Below are positions 8,628 to 21,040 of a DNA stretch of 64,000 bases, piece after piece. Position 1 is the first letter of the stretch; each line of letters opens with the position of its first letter. The position numbers and the translations under genes are program-made. The DNA lies in NCBI GenBank assembly GCA_030686995.1, contig CM060704.1:171055718-171119717 (forward strand), in the 5' to 3' direction. The notes beneath the pieces are model-generated. The model was not told where the DNA came from, searched no databases, and saw nothing but the letters and a program-made list of their open reading frames with translations. The DNA comes from Artemisia argyi (taxonomy: Eukaryota; Streptophyta; Magnoliopsida; Asterales; Asteraceae).

Positions 8628-11600
8628 TGTAACACCCCCAATTCATGGATGCAGCGGAATTCAAACTGGGTGTTACTCGACGGCACAATAGTCACAATAA
8701 TAGAAAACGAACTCCAATTGAGTCGTTTTAAGAGATTTATCATTCAAATTGTATAAATATTAGAGGTTACAAAATGAGGTCCCAAATGGTTCCATGTTTA
8801 CAAATCACATTAAATGAGTTTTGAATGATAATAAAATTTATAGCCCTCTTGAGTATCCGTGCCCTTCCGTGCCATCCTTGATCGTCATGAACCTGAAATA
8901 CATGCTTGAGAGGTCAACACAAAGGTTGAGTGATATTCATAGAGTTTGTTTAATCTTTGAACACAATATGTTGGTAGTGTGAGTTATAGGCTCACACCAA
9001 TGTTTGGAAAGCAAAATAGGTAGGCTATGTTGTTATACGCCCATAAAATGCATTATACACTAAGCTTATGACACCAAAACGTTAACGTGTACCAATATCG
9101 ATCGGCGGTTTTATCCCGGTAGGTATGTTGCTGGCATACCCAGGTCTCAAATATTAATGCATTTGTATGAATGTATTCACTACAAATGGGATTCGTCAAT
9201 CCCAATAGGCCTATTCACAATATTTGCGCTCACTATTGCTAGTGATTAAATGGTTCATAATAAGGGATCTCGGTTTAGCAAGGTTGGTACTTAGTGATAA
9301 TAAAACAATCAGGCAAGCATACAATTTAAAAACATTGTGCTCGGTTAAAAATAGCATGTATTCCCCCCAAGGGTTTGTAAAACAATTAAGTAATGGAAAG
9401 TGGGGCTATGAACTCACCTTAAGTAGGATAGCAAGTAATGAAGGTGATGATTGGATCGTGTAGGTTTCTACGAGCAACCTATAATAGAATGTTGCGACTT
9501 AGGATTTGAGTACAGAATATGAAGTAGTGCCTATATATATATATCTTGCATTTAGTCCATGATGTGGTATGATGTATAGTGTAAGTCTTTGAAAGAAAAG
9601 ATTCATGAAACATGTATGTTTTGTATATCGTTTACTACCGTTCGGGCCGACATAATTCAGAAGTCATGTTAGTAAGCGTTCGAGGAGCCAGGACACTTTA
9701 ACTCGTAAATCCACAACTCAACTCGACGGCTTACATAATGAACTCCTCACATGAGGCTCCCTACTATTGTAGTAGTTGATGAAATATATAGATATAAGTT
9801 TTGATCCGAAAGGTTACATGTCCGATATTTGAATAAACTTAGGAAAGTTTATTAGTACATGAAGATTGTTATTAGGGTATGTTTCATAAGTTTTGTATGA
9901 CCATTTTCTCTTGGTAATATCTCATGGTTCCCTTTTAAGTGAAGTAGATCCAAATTGCTTGTTCAAGTTCTCGTCAACTCTTTGTTTCATGTTTACGCCT
10001 ATGAAAGTTGGTATGGTCATTTCGTCATGGCCTAGCCATGACCTTTGGTCCTTGTTTCAAGGTCATGAGACACAACCTTGGCTCTAGCCATGGTTGTGGT
10101 CTTGATTATAGGTCATAAGACCTCTTGTTCCTTTCAAAGTATAACCATAATCTTGTGACTTTCGCCTAAAAATGGGTTGTTTAGAATTTGAAGAATTTTA
10201 TCACTCGGAAAGTGTTTTTAGGTCTCGAGCTTCTTTGTTCCTGAACGAAAACGTCGTTCCGGACAACTTTCGTGTTTTAACTTTTTGATGAATCGGACCA
10301 GAAGTGGGACTTTCAAAACCCAAATTTGATCAGAATGGTATTTGACAGTTTGCCGAAAAGTTTTGGTAACTTCAAATGGGCGTAACTTTTGACTCGTATA
10401 CTCGTTTTAGGTGGTTCAAATTGCTATGGTTTCCTTGTTAAGTCATCTACTGTAATATGTAATGATCCAATATCATAATTTTACCATTTTGGTCGTGGTT
10501 TTCCAAGAAAGTCACTAGTTTGCTTGTTATAGTAACTTGTTGTAACAATCAATAACAATAACTTGTTTTGCTCACTTTTATACATCATGGACATAACTAC
10601 AAGACATAATATAGCAAGAATAACATGTAAATAACATGAACATGATTATTTAACAAGAATCATGTTAGGGTTTGGCTTACAACTTTTGGCTTTCAAAGAT
10701 GAAAGGAAGTTAACATGTAAGGATAGGACTTTGATAGACTTGCTTCAACCCACTTCACTTCATGCAATCTTTCTACTCTTGTAATCTTGAAAGAGAGATG
10801 ATGAAAATTGAGGTGACTTGAGTGGATTCAAACTCAAGAGAAATCACCAAAGTTTCTAAGGATTTGAAGTAGTTTTGATGAATCAAAACTAAACTAGGGT
10901 TTATGTATGGATATTGCACTTGATTTCTTGGATGAAACTTGAAGTAAATGAGCTAAGGATGAGATGATGGTGTGTTTTTATGTGTGTGGGTCGTTGGAAT
11001 GGCCAAGGAGGGGAAGGAATGACTTAAATAAGGTCTTGAGGAGGTTAGAACCTTGACTAGTCAACACTTGCTCACCAAGTTGAACACATGTTCACATCTT
11101 AAGGCTTAAAGCATGGGATTAAGCCACCTAGGGGCTGAATCCCCCCCTAAGTCGGTTTGCCAACCTTGGGGAGCAAGGGTGGACTTTTGATGATATTATC
11201 CAAGTTATTGAGTTAGTTTTGGCTCCGTAAAATGCTAACCGTAAATGGTTAAGCCACGAAACGTAAAACCGGGTATCGTAAAAATACGAAACTTGGAAGA
11301 ATGGTTAAACATGTCATTATGCTCCATAATAAAATATAAAATGAGTGGTAGGTTCCATTTGGGTGGTAAAACCCTGCTAAAAACTGGAAACACGGTTCTA
11401 AAACGCGTAATACGTAAAACGTACGAATATTGCGTAAAATTGAGAAAAGTAAAATGTTACTTTTCTAATGTGATAAAAATGATTTAAAATGACTTATAAT
11501 GTCTAGACTGGGCTCAGTCTAGTGTCGGTTGGTATTAAATGTCTTTTAGACATTAAACCGTAAGCCTAAAAATCACGAAATGACTTATAACATCAAGGGA

Positions 11601-12113
11601 TGATTTTTTTGTCAATGGAGGAGGGAAAAAATATGTTGACTTTTTCTAATAAGTTGAAAACTCAAATCGTCTTAGAAACGCGTTTTGTGGTCTAACGGTT
11701 AATCGCCCATACGGTTAAGCGTGCTCATGTGAGAATAGTACTGGCTTGGGTGACCTGCCGGGAAGTCTTTGGTCATGTTTTTCTCAGTCACGATTAATTC
11801 TCAAATAAATCATGAGTGTGTCAAACATTTTTCTGATGCGGGGTCACTTAACGCGGTCGAGTTTCGTTGTACGTAGAATTTCTGAATGACGTTTTACCCT
11901 AAAACGTGTAATTCCCTGTAATTCCTTAATAACTTTCACGAAAATGAGCTTATGAATGTCAAACTTTTAATTTGCCATGGAAATGATTTATCACTTGAGC
12001 CCAAGAAATAAAAATCAAATTTCGGGAAAATTTTCGGGAAAAAATGAATAGTAAAAGTGAATAGTGAAATTTTCCGGGAATAGTAATTATCCTGAAAAAT
12101 GTGAATTGTTACA
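8628..12113. mobile_element. Solo LTR, family 2 (3,486 bp)
   Basis: Begins TGTAACACCCCC, ends GAATTGTTACA, and is flanked by a perfect 5-bp duplication AATTG (8623-8627 and 12114-12118). No internal direct repeat, PBS, PPT or domain was found, so it is one LTR. Very long LTRs starting TGTAACACCCC are known from chromoviral Tekay/Del-type Ty3/gypsy elements; that assignment is inference. It splits the copia integrase-RT linker. Short open frames inside look non-coding. Confidence 0.85.
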
Positions 12114-12118
12114 AATTG

Positions 12119-14308
12119 TATTTGTTGAGTTGAATCACTCCCACTTACTTCATGTTCCTCAAGAAATTTAGCATTTCTAGCTTCAACCACTTTAGGAGTA
12201 TGTAAGGGGCAATAGAACCTAAATCCTTTGGAGTTTACCACATACCCAATGAAATAACCACTAACAGTTCGTTCATCGAGTTTCTTTATGTTTGGATTAT
12301 AAATCCTAACTTCAACCGGACAACCCCAAACGTGTAAATGTTTTAAACTAGGTTTCCATCCATTCCATAGTTCAAAAGGAGTCTTATGAACAGCCTTTGA
12401 TGGAACTCTATTCAAAATATACACAGCGGTTTTAAGAGCTTCACTCCATAAGGATAATGGTAACTTTGAATTGCTTATCATGCTTCTAACCATGTCCATT
12501 AGTGTCCTATTCCTTCTTTTGGATACACCGTTTTGTTGTGGTGTCCCGGGCATTGTGTATTGATGCACAATACCTTCTTCTTGAAGGAACTTGTCAAATG
12601 GACCTGGTGCTTGACCTTTTTCAGTGTACCGCCCATAATATTCTCCACCCCTATCTGATCGAACAATTTTTATTTTCTTGTCCTTTTGTTTCTCAACCTC
12701 TAGTTTAAAATTTTTGAATAAATCAATAGCTTGAGATTTCTCAGATATGAGGTAAAGATACATAAACCTCGAATAGTCATCTATAAAAGAAATAAAATAC
12801 TTTTGACCATTCAGGCAAGGGGTAGAAAAAGGTCCACAAATGTCGGTGTGTATGATCTCAAGTATTTCAGAACTTCTTTTGGCACCTTTAGTGGTCTTGT
12901 TGGTAAGTTTGCCTTTTATGCAATCTATACAAGTACCAAGATCAGTAAAATCCAAGGCGGGTAAAGCCCCTTCATTTATTAATCTTTTCATTCGTTCAAC
13001 GGAGATATGTCCCAATCTCCTATGCCATAGACTTGATGAGTTCTCATTTATAATACATCTTTTTGTGCCAACTTCATGCGTAGTCAAAAGACTATGCTCA
13101 TAAGTGGGGTCAAGTTCTAATCTATATAAAAAACCATCCAAAACAGCAGAACCAACAATTTTATTATTCTTCAAAAAGTTCATAGTGTAAAGATGAGAAT
13201 TGGTATCATAACCAATAACAGATAGTCTAGAAAATGAAATCAAATTTCTGGAATATGAAGGAACATAAAAAGTATTTTCAAGATCTAACTGAAAACCGGT
13301 CTTTAAAATAAGTCGATAAGTCCCCACTCCTTTAATATCCGAGTGCATCCGGTTTCCAGAATAGATGCGCAGCTCATTTGCCTTCGGCTTCCTTAGGTGC
13401 AGAAAGCCCTGCATGGTTTTGGCAACATGAATTGTAGAACCACAATCAATCCACCATGTATTATCTAAAACTTCAGTGAAATTAGATTCATAACACAGAA
13501 AAATGAGATTACCTTTCTTCTCGAGCCATTTCTTATATTTCAAGTAGTCCTTTTTCATGTGTCCTTTCTTTTTGCAGAAGAAACAATTATCTTTGTCTTT
13601 ATTGCCAACTTTCTTCATAAGAACACTATTTCCTTTCTTTGCATTTCCTTTGGAATGAGTTGTAAAATGCACAGTTTCAATGGACTCATTTTTCAACCTC
13701 AATTCCTCTTGAACACACATGGTCAACAAGTCATTAATTGCCCAATTTTCTTTATGTGTGTTATAAGAAATCTTGAACGGAGTGTACTCCGAAGGAAGAG
13801 AGTTGAGAATGAAATGCACAAGGAATGACTCAGAAATATCAACTTTAAGAGAGCTTAATTTAGAAGCTATATCCCTCATTTCCATGATGTGCTCACGCAC
13901 ACCCTTGACTTTGTCAAGTGTCATGTTTGAAAGCTTTTTCATCAGGGTGCTCGCCATAGCTTTAGCAGAGCTTACAAATTGTGCCTCAATGGCTTTCATG
14001 TAAGCTTTGACATCATCACTTTTAGGGATAGCACCCCTAATGCTTGGACTGATGCGAGACCTGATGAACATCATGCTCAAACGGTCTGATCGCGCCCATT
14101 GTTCATAGTTGGACTTTTCAATTGGCGTACTTGATTCCGTGGGTTTTGGAGGAGCATCCTCACGGAGCGCCAAGTCCAGGTGCATGCACCTCAATGTTAA
14201 AAGGACATTTTCCTTCCATTCAGCATAGTTATCACCCGTAAGCATTGGGGTATTAGCATAATCAAAGAAAGCAGTAATGGGAAAAACTGCAAATGTCAAG
14301 TAGATCAA
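12119..14308 (-). pseudogene. Copia gag, protease and integrase
   Basis: A long open frame encodes, in order: gag of the UBN2 type ([16 protein letters not shown]); a zinc knuckle [13 protein letters not shown] followed by Tyr where the fourth Cys is expected; protease [11 protein letters not shown], where the family usually has D-S/T-G; the GAG-pre-integrase segment WHRRLGHIS...CIDC; and the integrase core. The first two integrase acidic residues are present ([16 protein letters not shown]), but the third sits in [13 protein letters not shown], where the family has Glu in place of this Lys. So knuckle, protease and integrase signatures are all altered, and this copy would be dead even without the insertions. 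The start used is the first Met; the true gag start may lie a few codons downstream. Confidence 0.92.
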
Positions 14309-14961
14309 ATTAAACTACGAAGCATTTAAAACATAAGTTTGATGATATATTCCAAACCTTCCTGTGGGCAGAGGTTGCTTATGAATAGAATAAACATCAC
14401 TTCATAAAAACACAAAATTAAACTACAAATGGTTTTCCATGCCTGTGGGTATAGGAAAATGAAATAGCTTTATGTTTAATTGAGTGTTTAGTTAGGATAT
14501 ATATAATATAATCACCTCCCTATGGGGCCAAGTAATTATACTAATATATCAGTTCAGAAAAGTGTAGCAATGTAGTGTATACATCAGCAAGGTTTACTTG
14601 ATCAAAGATCACATGTCAGGAAATATATTTTAGATGCTTTGGCCAATCTTAAATATATCATGTGAAAACTTCTCTGAACTCCAGAAAATAAAATACCCTT
14701 ATGAGTAAAGTACTCAAGAATGTTTACTGATGAGAAACACGTGTTTTCTCAAACCAAAATTTGTCCCAAGCATGTGTGATCAAAACAAATATAAATACTC
14801 AACATGTAATAGTTGATGCGCAGCGGATAAATTTTTTTTGTTCTTATCATCACATGTGACATAACATCTTTGATCCAACTCTTGTTATGATATATGGATA
14901 AAAAAAGTATTTGATTATGTCAGAAGCCAATTCAATAATGCTAAACAATATGACTAAAGTA

Positions 14962-14974
14962 GTCTCTAATGCCA
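14962..14974 (-). promoter_or_regulatory. Degenerate primer-binding site of the copia element
   Basis: Two bases inside the 5' LTR, the minus strand reads TGGCATTAGAGAC, matching the initiator-Met PBS consensus TGGTATCAGAGC at 9 of 12 sites. The C/T changes are typical of decay. Confidence 0.7.
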
Positions 14975-14976
14975 AA

Positions 14977-15333
14977 TGTAAAACTTTAAATGTAAATATA
15001 CCTCCAGCCATGATTGTTCAAGCAAGCAGATCCACAGCAACAACAACAACAAGAAGAATGAGAATGTTTCTGGCCTTTCACCTATGTTCTGTAATTTTTG
15101 TGTGTCTAGATGGATATCACAAGCACATAATATATAGGCAAGGCTAGGACCCTCTCATTAGGAAAACTAAATTAGTCCCTTCCATCAAGGGATCTGCAAA
15201 TAATCTTGATGAATAAATTATTCGGTTTCCTTATTAAGATATAGAAAGTATATCACAATCAGTAACAAACTTTAATCCAGAAATTTGACCATGCTATATG
15301 TTTAAAAGTGGTCCACAAAAAGAGATTCTAACA
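14977..15333 (-). repeat. 5' LTR of the copia element (357 bp)
   Basis: Direct repeat of 4644-4998. It differs by about six substitutions, a 3-bp indel in a CAA run and a 1-bp A-run indel. Confidence 0.93.
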
Positions 15334-15469
15334 CAAACAACCTTAAAGTGGCCACGCTAACCTCCTGAAAAGAGAGGGCTTTATCTGGTTTGAGTCTATG
15401 TGGCGGTGGATTCAAATCCTGTAGATTAGTCGCTAATTCCAAAAAAAAAAAAAAAAAAAAAAAAAAAAA
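15334..15469 (+). mobile_element. SINE, 3' part with poly(A) tail
   Basis: Continues the SINE split at 4643. It contains GGTGGATTCAAATCC and TAGATTAGTC and ends in about 29 A (15440-15469). A 5'-truncated relative with GGTGGGTTCAAACCCC...ATTAGTC lies at 26860-26917. Confidence 0.65.
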
Positions 15470-15769
15470 CGTAAGCTCTACGCTTAGTAAGTAATCGACA
15501 ATAACACATAATCATAAATCGTTCAATAATATAAGCACCATGTTAGTCCATAACTAGTCCAAATGAATATAGTCAACCAAACTTGCACAAATAGCACTTA
15601 ACGTCACTCATCAAGCCATATCAACATAACAATGCTAACTCTTCATACATAGCACCTAATCACTTCATCAATGATTAACCACAAATCTATCACATACTTT
15701 GCTTAGTCCATTGCTACCAGACTAACATTCACCTAAACTAGTTTTACCTAACTAGCTTAACCTCTAGCT

Positions 15770-16254
15770 TGTTGGATATTTTAGTGTAATTGGATTAACT
15801 TGTTTGACCAATTTAATCATAATAATACATCGTTTAGGCTTGGAGGTGCGGAGTGCACGTCTATTTGAATTTATTATGATCTTAGGGGCGAAGCTCCTAA
15901 GGGACGGGGGTCCGGAGGCATTAGGGTCCAAGTTGTTATGGTAAAAGTTCCTTAGAAAATTAAATTTTTAGAACTCAAGGGACTAATTTTGACAACTTTG
16001 AAACCCTTGGAAAAACCTGCATAAAAGGAGCCCTAATCCCTGATTTATAAAAGTAACGCTTTTCTTTTTGGTCATGTATATTCTCTGGTTCATAAGATTT
16101 CAAACAAAAAGCCATACAAAACGTTCTCAATCTCTGGATTGTATCCGATTGAATAATTCGGGAGAACCACCGAATTGATTCGATCTGAAAGTGTTCACAC
16201 GCCTTTCAGAGATTCAACTATATCCGGTTGGGTTCGTTGTTGTTTTCCCCTACA
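15770..16254 (+). repeat. 5' LTR of the 15.8-20.4 kb element
   Basis: Equal in length (485 bp) to the 3' LTR at 19941-20425. Confidence 0.93.
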
Positions 16255-16276
16255 AAGATCGAATCAATTATTGAAG

Positions 16277-16432
16277 ATGACGAACCCGGATTCTGTGAAG
16301 GATATGATTAATCTTAACAATCTGATACAATATTTTAATGATAATCAAGATTGGTGTATCTGTAAGAAAGTGAAAAGAGATGATACTCAAATTCGAATGT
16401 TTGTCATGTTAGAAAGTTATCTTGGAATCTAG
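16277..16432 (+). pseudogene. Possible gag remnant of the LTR element
   Basis: Just inside the 5' LTR an ATG opens about 50 codons (MTNPDSVKDMINLNNLIQ, later YFNDNQDW) before a stop. The position fits the start of gag, but I see no domain and the frame is not continued. Confidence 0.35.
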
Positions 16433-17091
16433 ATAAGAACCACTCTGATGATGATATTCAAACGGTGGAATATATGATGCGTTTCGGACATATTTACGGT
16501 AAACAATTTCTGTTATTTGTTATAATTGGGCTATGATACTTATAGATACTAATTGCATGACATCTGTTAACATGATATTATATAATAAGAATCTTTATTA
16601 TATGTTAAGGCAATTTTAAATAAAGATTGCTCTTTCTTGTTTAATTTCCTTACGTGATTGATATTAATATGATGAATCATGGCTTATCAATGTGATGTGT
16701 ATCTGGTAATTGCTATTACTTTTGTTAAGTATTGGCTGATAATTTCAGAAAAATGGGATTTTCATTTGTTTCTTTATATGCCAATTGGAAGAGAAATAGA
16801 ATTTAAATGAATGATCATAAACTGATGACTAATATGTTTCTGATTTTCAAGTGCTTAGAAACATTAGTATCTTCTTTTATTTATAAAAGAAGGTTGTCCC
16901 ATTTTTCTAGCATTAAGTTTTATAAAACTTGTTTCAAAGTCATATATGATTGAAAGCAAAACTTGGGATGTTGATCGTAAATGATTAACAGTAATGGGCA
17001 TACGTTTCACCCATGTTATTAATCACAGATCATATTGTTGAGTTATGGTGATGAAAGGTGGCTCATGGATATATGAATATATTATGTGGTA

Positions 17092-18494
17092 TGATGCGTG
17101 GGAATCGCACCTTGCTTTACCTCTCGAGGGATCTCGAGAAGCTTACAACCCCCACCAGGCAGTGTACCTGATCGTTGTAGTATAGTATAGTGACAAGTAC
17201 CGGGGGATTGATCGTTCAGCTTAGGAATAGTGTCGCTAGGATTAGAAAACCTAATTAATAGTTCTAGAGGTGGAAGATGATTATTTTTGTATTTTTATAT
17301 TTTTATGAAAGCAATTAAAATCTCGGGTTTTGAAGGAGTGGGCGGAATTAGTTGCTATTCAACTAACCCAAAACTAATATATAATTAAAATAAACTAATG
17401 AAAATGAAATTAAACTAATTTAAACTAAGGTTGTGAGCAGTGGTTGGAGAAATTGTGTTTACTTAGACTTCATTACTCCCTAGATATCTTTTACATGTTA
17501 ATTACTTGTTACACTTGTATGAATGACGGATTGTATTCCTTAATACCATTCGTGGGGTGGCATACATAACTCCCCAACTCTATGAGCTCTTATCTCCTCC
17601 CATGACCCAGCACAACTATAGGGATTGTAAACAGTGGCTCATGCATTAAATACAACCAATAAAGACCTAGTACGCCTCGGTTCATGTTTCTTAAGACGTT
17701 CAAGCATGTTACCATTTGGAGATCTGCCAGTTTTCTTAAGCCTAACATATAATATCATTCATTCAAAACAAGAATAGACAAGTAATCAACACATAATCAA
17801 CATCTAGGTTTCATTAGATCTAAGCAAACACAAGAGAGATCTAGCCTAGCATAGTAGAATTAAGATAAGAACAAGAGATAAACAACCAACACATAGACAT
17901 ATTGATTGAATTGAAAGTATACTTATCTCAATTACAATGCAAGGTCTCAAGGGTTTGGAACCCTTGAAAAACCTGTAAAAGAGGCACCAAAATCGTCTTT
18001 AGGGTTTCACCAAAACTTCTCCCTCTTTAATGAAAAAACTAGAAAACTATATATAGGAAAAATAGTCTGACGGTGTCAAGAGTAACTTCTGACGCCGTCA
18101 CCTCGCCGCCATATACTTCCTCGGACGGCCTTGATCCACTTATGACGGCCTATGTGACGCCGTCACCACCCACGGTATTTTATTCTTGCCACTTTGACGC
18201 CGTCATAAAGCCTTCTGACGCCGTCACCACCTACGGTGTTTAATTCCTCATGTCTGACACCGTCAAGATGGTGGTCTTGACGCCGTCACCTTGTATCTTC
18301 AGCATAGATTTTTGGTACTTTGTCGTTTTCTTCACTTTTATGCTCCAAAAACGTCCAAAATGGCTTCTTTTCCAGAATTCACTCTCCAAACACCTAAAAT
18401 CACAAAAGGAACGATTTAGGGCAATATTTGATCAAATAAGTTCGGATTCGGGCTTAAATGACCCCCTAAAAACGGATCATTTTTCGCCTCATCA
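17092..18494. mobile_element. Solo LTR, family 1 copy B (1,403 bp)
   Basis: Same family, ends and orientation as 6604-8011 (TGATGCGTGGG...GCCTCATCA), with its own perfect duplication TGGTA (17087-17091 and 18495-18499). It is nested in the young LTR element, so it is younger than that element. Its TGACG-N-CGTCA palindromes (18067-18290) match copy A except two with changes at CpG sites (GGCGTC to GGTGTC, GACGCC to GACACC). Confidence 0.92.
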
Positions 18495-18499
18495 TGGTA

Positions 18500-19925
18500 T
18501 CAAGATCACATTAGTGCAATTTCAAAAGGCAATTGGTTTTTGAAAACTGGTAGTTATTTAACCATCTATATGTTCAAATCATGTCTAAGGATTCGAAACA
18601 AAATTGAACACATTTGATGTATAAATGGTTGATGCAACGTCATTTTAGATGTTGTGTTACAAAAGTACTTGAGTACTTGAATAAAAGTGACACCAGGGAA
18701 CTCTATTTATGTATTATAAGTATTGATATAATACCTAGATAACACATGTATTTACTTGGAGTTATGTTTTCATTATCCATTATTAATTGACAAGTGATTG
18801 GGTAGGATTTGTACCCATTGTTAAGAATCACAAATACAATAATGTACGGTATATATTTATTGGTGATGATGGTTAATGGAATGTATAAATTGATGTCGAT
18901 GCACATGGATCTAATTCAAATTTATCCTTAAACCGGACATGGTTTTGAAGTATATAAAAATCATTTGAATGAACATGCATTAGCATGTTGAATCAGATCA
19001 GATCAGTACTTACCATATTTGGTGAAAACATTGATCAATGTTTTGAAATACAATGAGAATCCTTAAAATAATATAAGGATAAATTGATGCTTGTTGGATA
19101 AATGATCAAGGAGACTATGAATCTATAAGCGATGGATTTTACGCTTGGTAGAGATAGTTTTGGGATCAAAGGAAAAACGTTGCGCAACGTATCCAATGAT
19201 GACATCAAGATAGTTTATTTGATGCTTCTTAGTTTAAAGAAGTGTATGGTTAAATGACTTGATAATAAACATATGGTATTATGTTTTAAAGTCAATGCTA
19301 CCATGTTTAATGCTTGTTATAGCAAAAGATATCAATAGCTTACCACTTGACAAAGTGGTTTGCAAGAGACTTAGTGCACAAAGTCGGAATAGGGATGAAA
19401 TAAAGTCCATTTAAATTCTCTAATGGTGAGACACCCAATTCCCTTCTAATACAATGTTAGAAGCTGAATTCAATGTGGAAAGCTCACACTTAGAGATTGG
19501 AACACATGATATACTGTCCCAAGGAATGTGTTTGGACCTGCAAGATAAAGAGGTTGAAGTTTATCTTCTTAATAGTTCTTTTGAAAAAGTGCAAGCAAGG
19601 CATGATTGAAAGGAACTACCTATATGAGCATGAAGTTTAGCCGCTTCAAGAAGCTGGGACTTGGCTTTGACATGCTTATGAAGGATAAGGACACAGGCTA
19701 GTAAAACATGTGTCAAGATAGAACTACTATGTGTGTAAACTTTTGTGTACATTATCTTCGAGTGTTCATAATGAATTCCCAGGGTTCAATCCTTAGCGAC
19801 ACTCTGGTATTCGAATATTTGGAATGTGTAATGTACTAATGTGAAATTCAATCGTCACGACATTTCATTTATGCAAAAGTTTGATTGTTTGATATTACTT
19901 GTTTTAGTTAATCAAGGATTGCACT
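18500..19925 (+). pseudogene. Internal region of the LTR element without recognised domain
   Basis: All frames are interrupted. I could not place any gag, protease, integrase or RT motif, so the internal region is either severely decayed or never encoded proteins. Confidence 0.4.
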
Positions 19926-19940
19926 AAAATAGGGGAGGAA
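19926..19940 (+). promoter_or_regulatory. Polypurine tract of the 15.8-20.4 kb element
   Basis: AAAATAGGGGAGGAA directly abuts the 3' LTR start TGTTGG. Confidence 0.8.
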
Positions 19941-20425
19941 TGTTGGATATTTTAGTGTAATTGGATTAACTTGTTTGACCAATTTAATCATAATAATACA
20001 TCGTTTAGGCTTGGAGGTGCGGAGTGCACGCCTATTTGAATTTATTATGATCTTAGGGGCGAAGCTCCTAAGGGACGGGGGTCCGGAGGCATTAGGGTCC
20101 AAGTTGTTATGGTAAAAGTTCCTTAGAAAATTAAATTTTCAGAACTCAAGGGACTAATTTTGACAACTTTGAAACCCTTGGAAAAACCTGCATAAAAGGA
20201 GCCCTAATCCCTGATTTATAAAAGTAACGCTTTTCTTTTTGGTCATGTATATTCTCTGGTTCATAAGATTTCAAACAAAAAACCATACAAAACGTTCTCA
20301 ATCTCTGGATTGTATCCGATTGAATAATTCGGGAGAACCACCGAATTGATTCGATCTGAAAGTGTTCACACGCCTTTCAGAGATTCAACTATATCCGGTT
20401 GGGTTCGTTGTTGTTTTCCCCTACA
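19941..20425 (+). repeat. 3' LTR of the 15.8-20.4 kb element
   Basis: Direct repeat of 15770-16254 with three transitions. Confidence 0.93.
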
Positions 20426-20430
20426 TAGCT

Positions 20431-20936
20431 TTGGTCCAAGCTTTCTCAACCAAGGTTCTTATACCCTTAATACATTCATTCATAAACAAATAATATGATG
20501 GAAACATAATAACACTTACTTACCTCAATCCATAGCTATATTATTAAGAACCACTGTCACCAAAACTCTTGATACCTAAACAAGAATCATAATAAACACT
20601 TAAAATTACTTCAATGCATAACTAATACTAGCAGGAAACTCTTGCATTGCGGGTGCGAGTACCATATAAATGATATTTTCGACGAATAATGGTTTTTTTA
20701 TTATTATTTTATTTACGGTGACAATATGTTTAGAGTTGGCGAGAATCTTTTTGGAGTCACGATAAACTATTGAAATTTTGAGGTCGTTGATAATATCTTA
20801 TCTAAGGCCACATTTTTTTTTTTTTTTGATGATTTTGAAGGTTCGAACATAACCGAATATATTGTTAAAATTTTTTAAGCGTTTAGGTTTATATTGTATA
20901 GTAATAGTTTGCTTAGTTCATTGCTACTAGACAAAC
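20431..20936. other. Intergenic; ends with a repeat of sequence left of the LTR element
   Basis: No gene seen. From about 20908 the text TTTGCTTAGTTCATTGCTAC copies, with small changes, the text at about 15697; both are followed by ACTAGTTTTACCTAA (15739 and 21039). An older short duplication therefore brackets the LTR element. Confidence 0.5.
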
Positions 20937-20949
20937 ACTCACCTAAACT

Positions 20950-20987
20950 CGAGCCAACAACTAACATCTAACAACTAACCCGCCGTT

Positions 20988-21027
<40 letters not shown>
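20950..21027 (+). mobile_element. 5'-truncated retroposon ending CCGCCGTTC plus poly(A)
   Basis: A 39-bp body ends in CCGCCGTTC and about 40 A. Perfect 13-bp duplications ACTCACCTAAACT flank it (20937-20949 and 21028-21040), the mark of LINE-machinery integration. The same 3' terminus occurs in the insertion at 57002-57060. Parent family unknown. Confidence 0.75.
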
Positions 21028-21031
<4 letters not shown>

Positions 21032-21040
21032 ACCTAAACT

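Larger units (their letters stand above)
4644..15333 (-). mobile_element. Full-length Ty1/copia retrotransposon with two nested solo LTRs
   Basis: The element lies on the minus strand between 5-bp duplications CAAAC (4639-4643 and 15334-15338). Its LTRs are 14977-15333 (5') and 4644-4998 (3'), with TG...CA ends. In element order: 5' LTR, degenerate PBS, gag with zinc knuckle, protease, integrase, reverse transcriptase, RNase H, PPT, 3' LTR. The order integrase before RT defines Ty1/copia. The LTRs differ by about six substitutions and two indels over 355 bp. Solo LTRs at 6604-8011 and 8628-12113 interrupt pol; without them and their duplications the element is about 5.8 kb. Broken catalytic residues and the insertions make it inactive. 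Confidence 0.95.
15770..20425 (+). mobile_element. Young LTR retrotransposon, apparently non-autonomous
   Basis: Two 485-bp LTRs (15770-16254 and 19941-20425) begin TGTTGGATATTT and end TTTTCCCCTACA. They differ at three sites only, all transitions. The flanks are a perfect TAGCT duplication (15765-15769 and 20426-20430). A purine-rich tract abuts the 3' LTR. No standard PBS follows the 5' LTR. Without the nested solo LTR the internal region is about 2.3 kb and has no recognisable pol domain. TGTTGG-type ends and the general layout suggest a copia derivative; that is inference. Confidence 0.9.
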
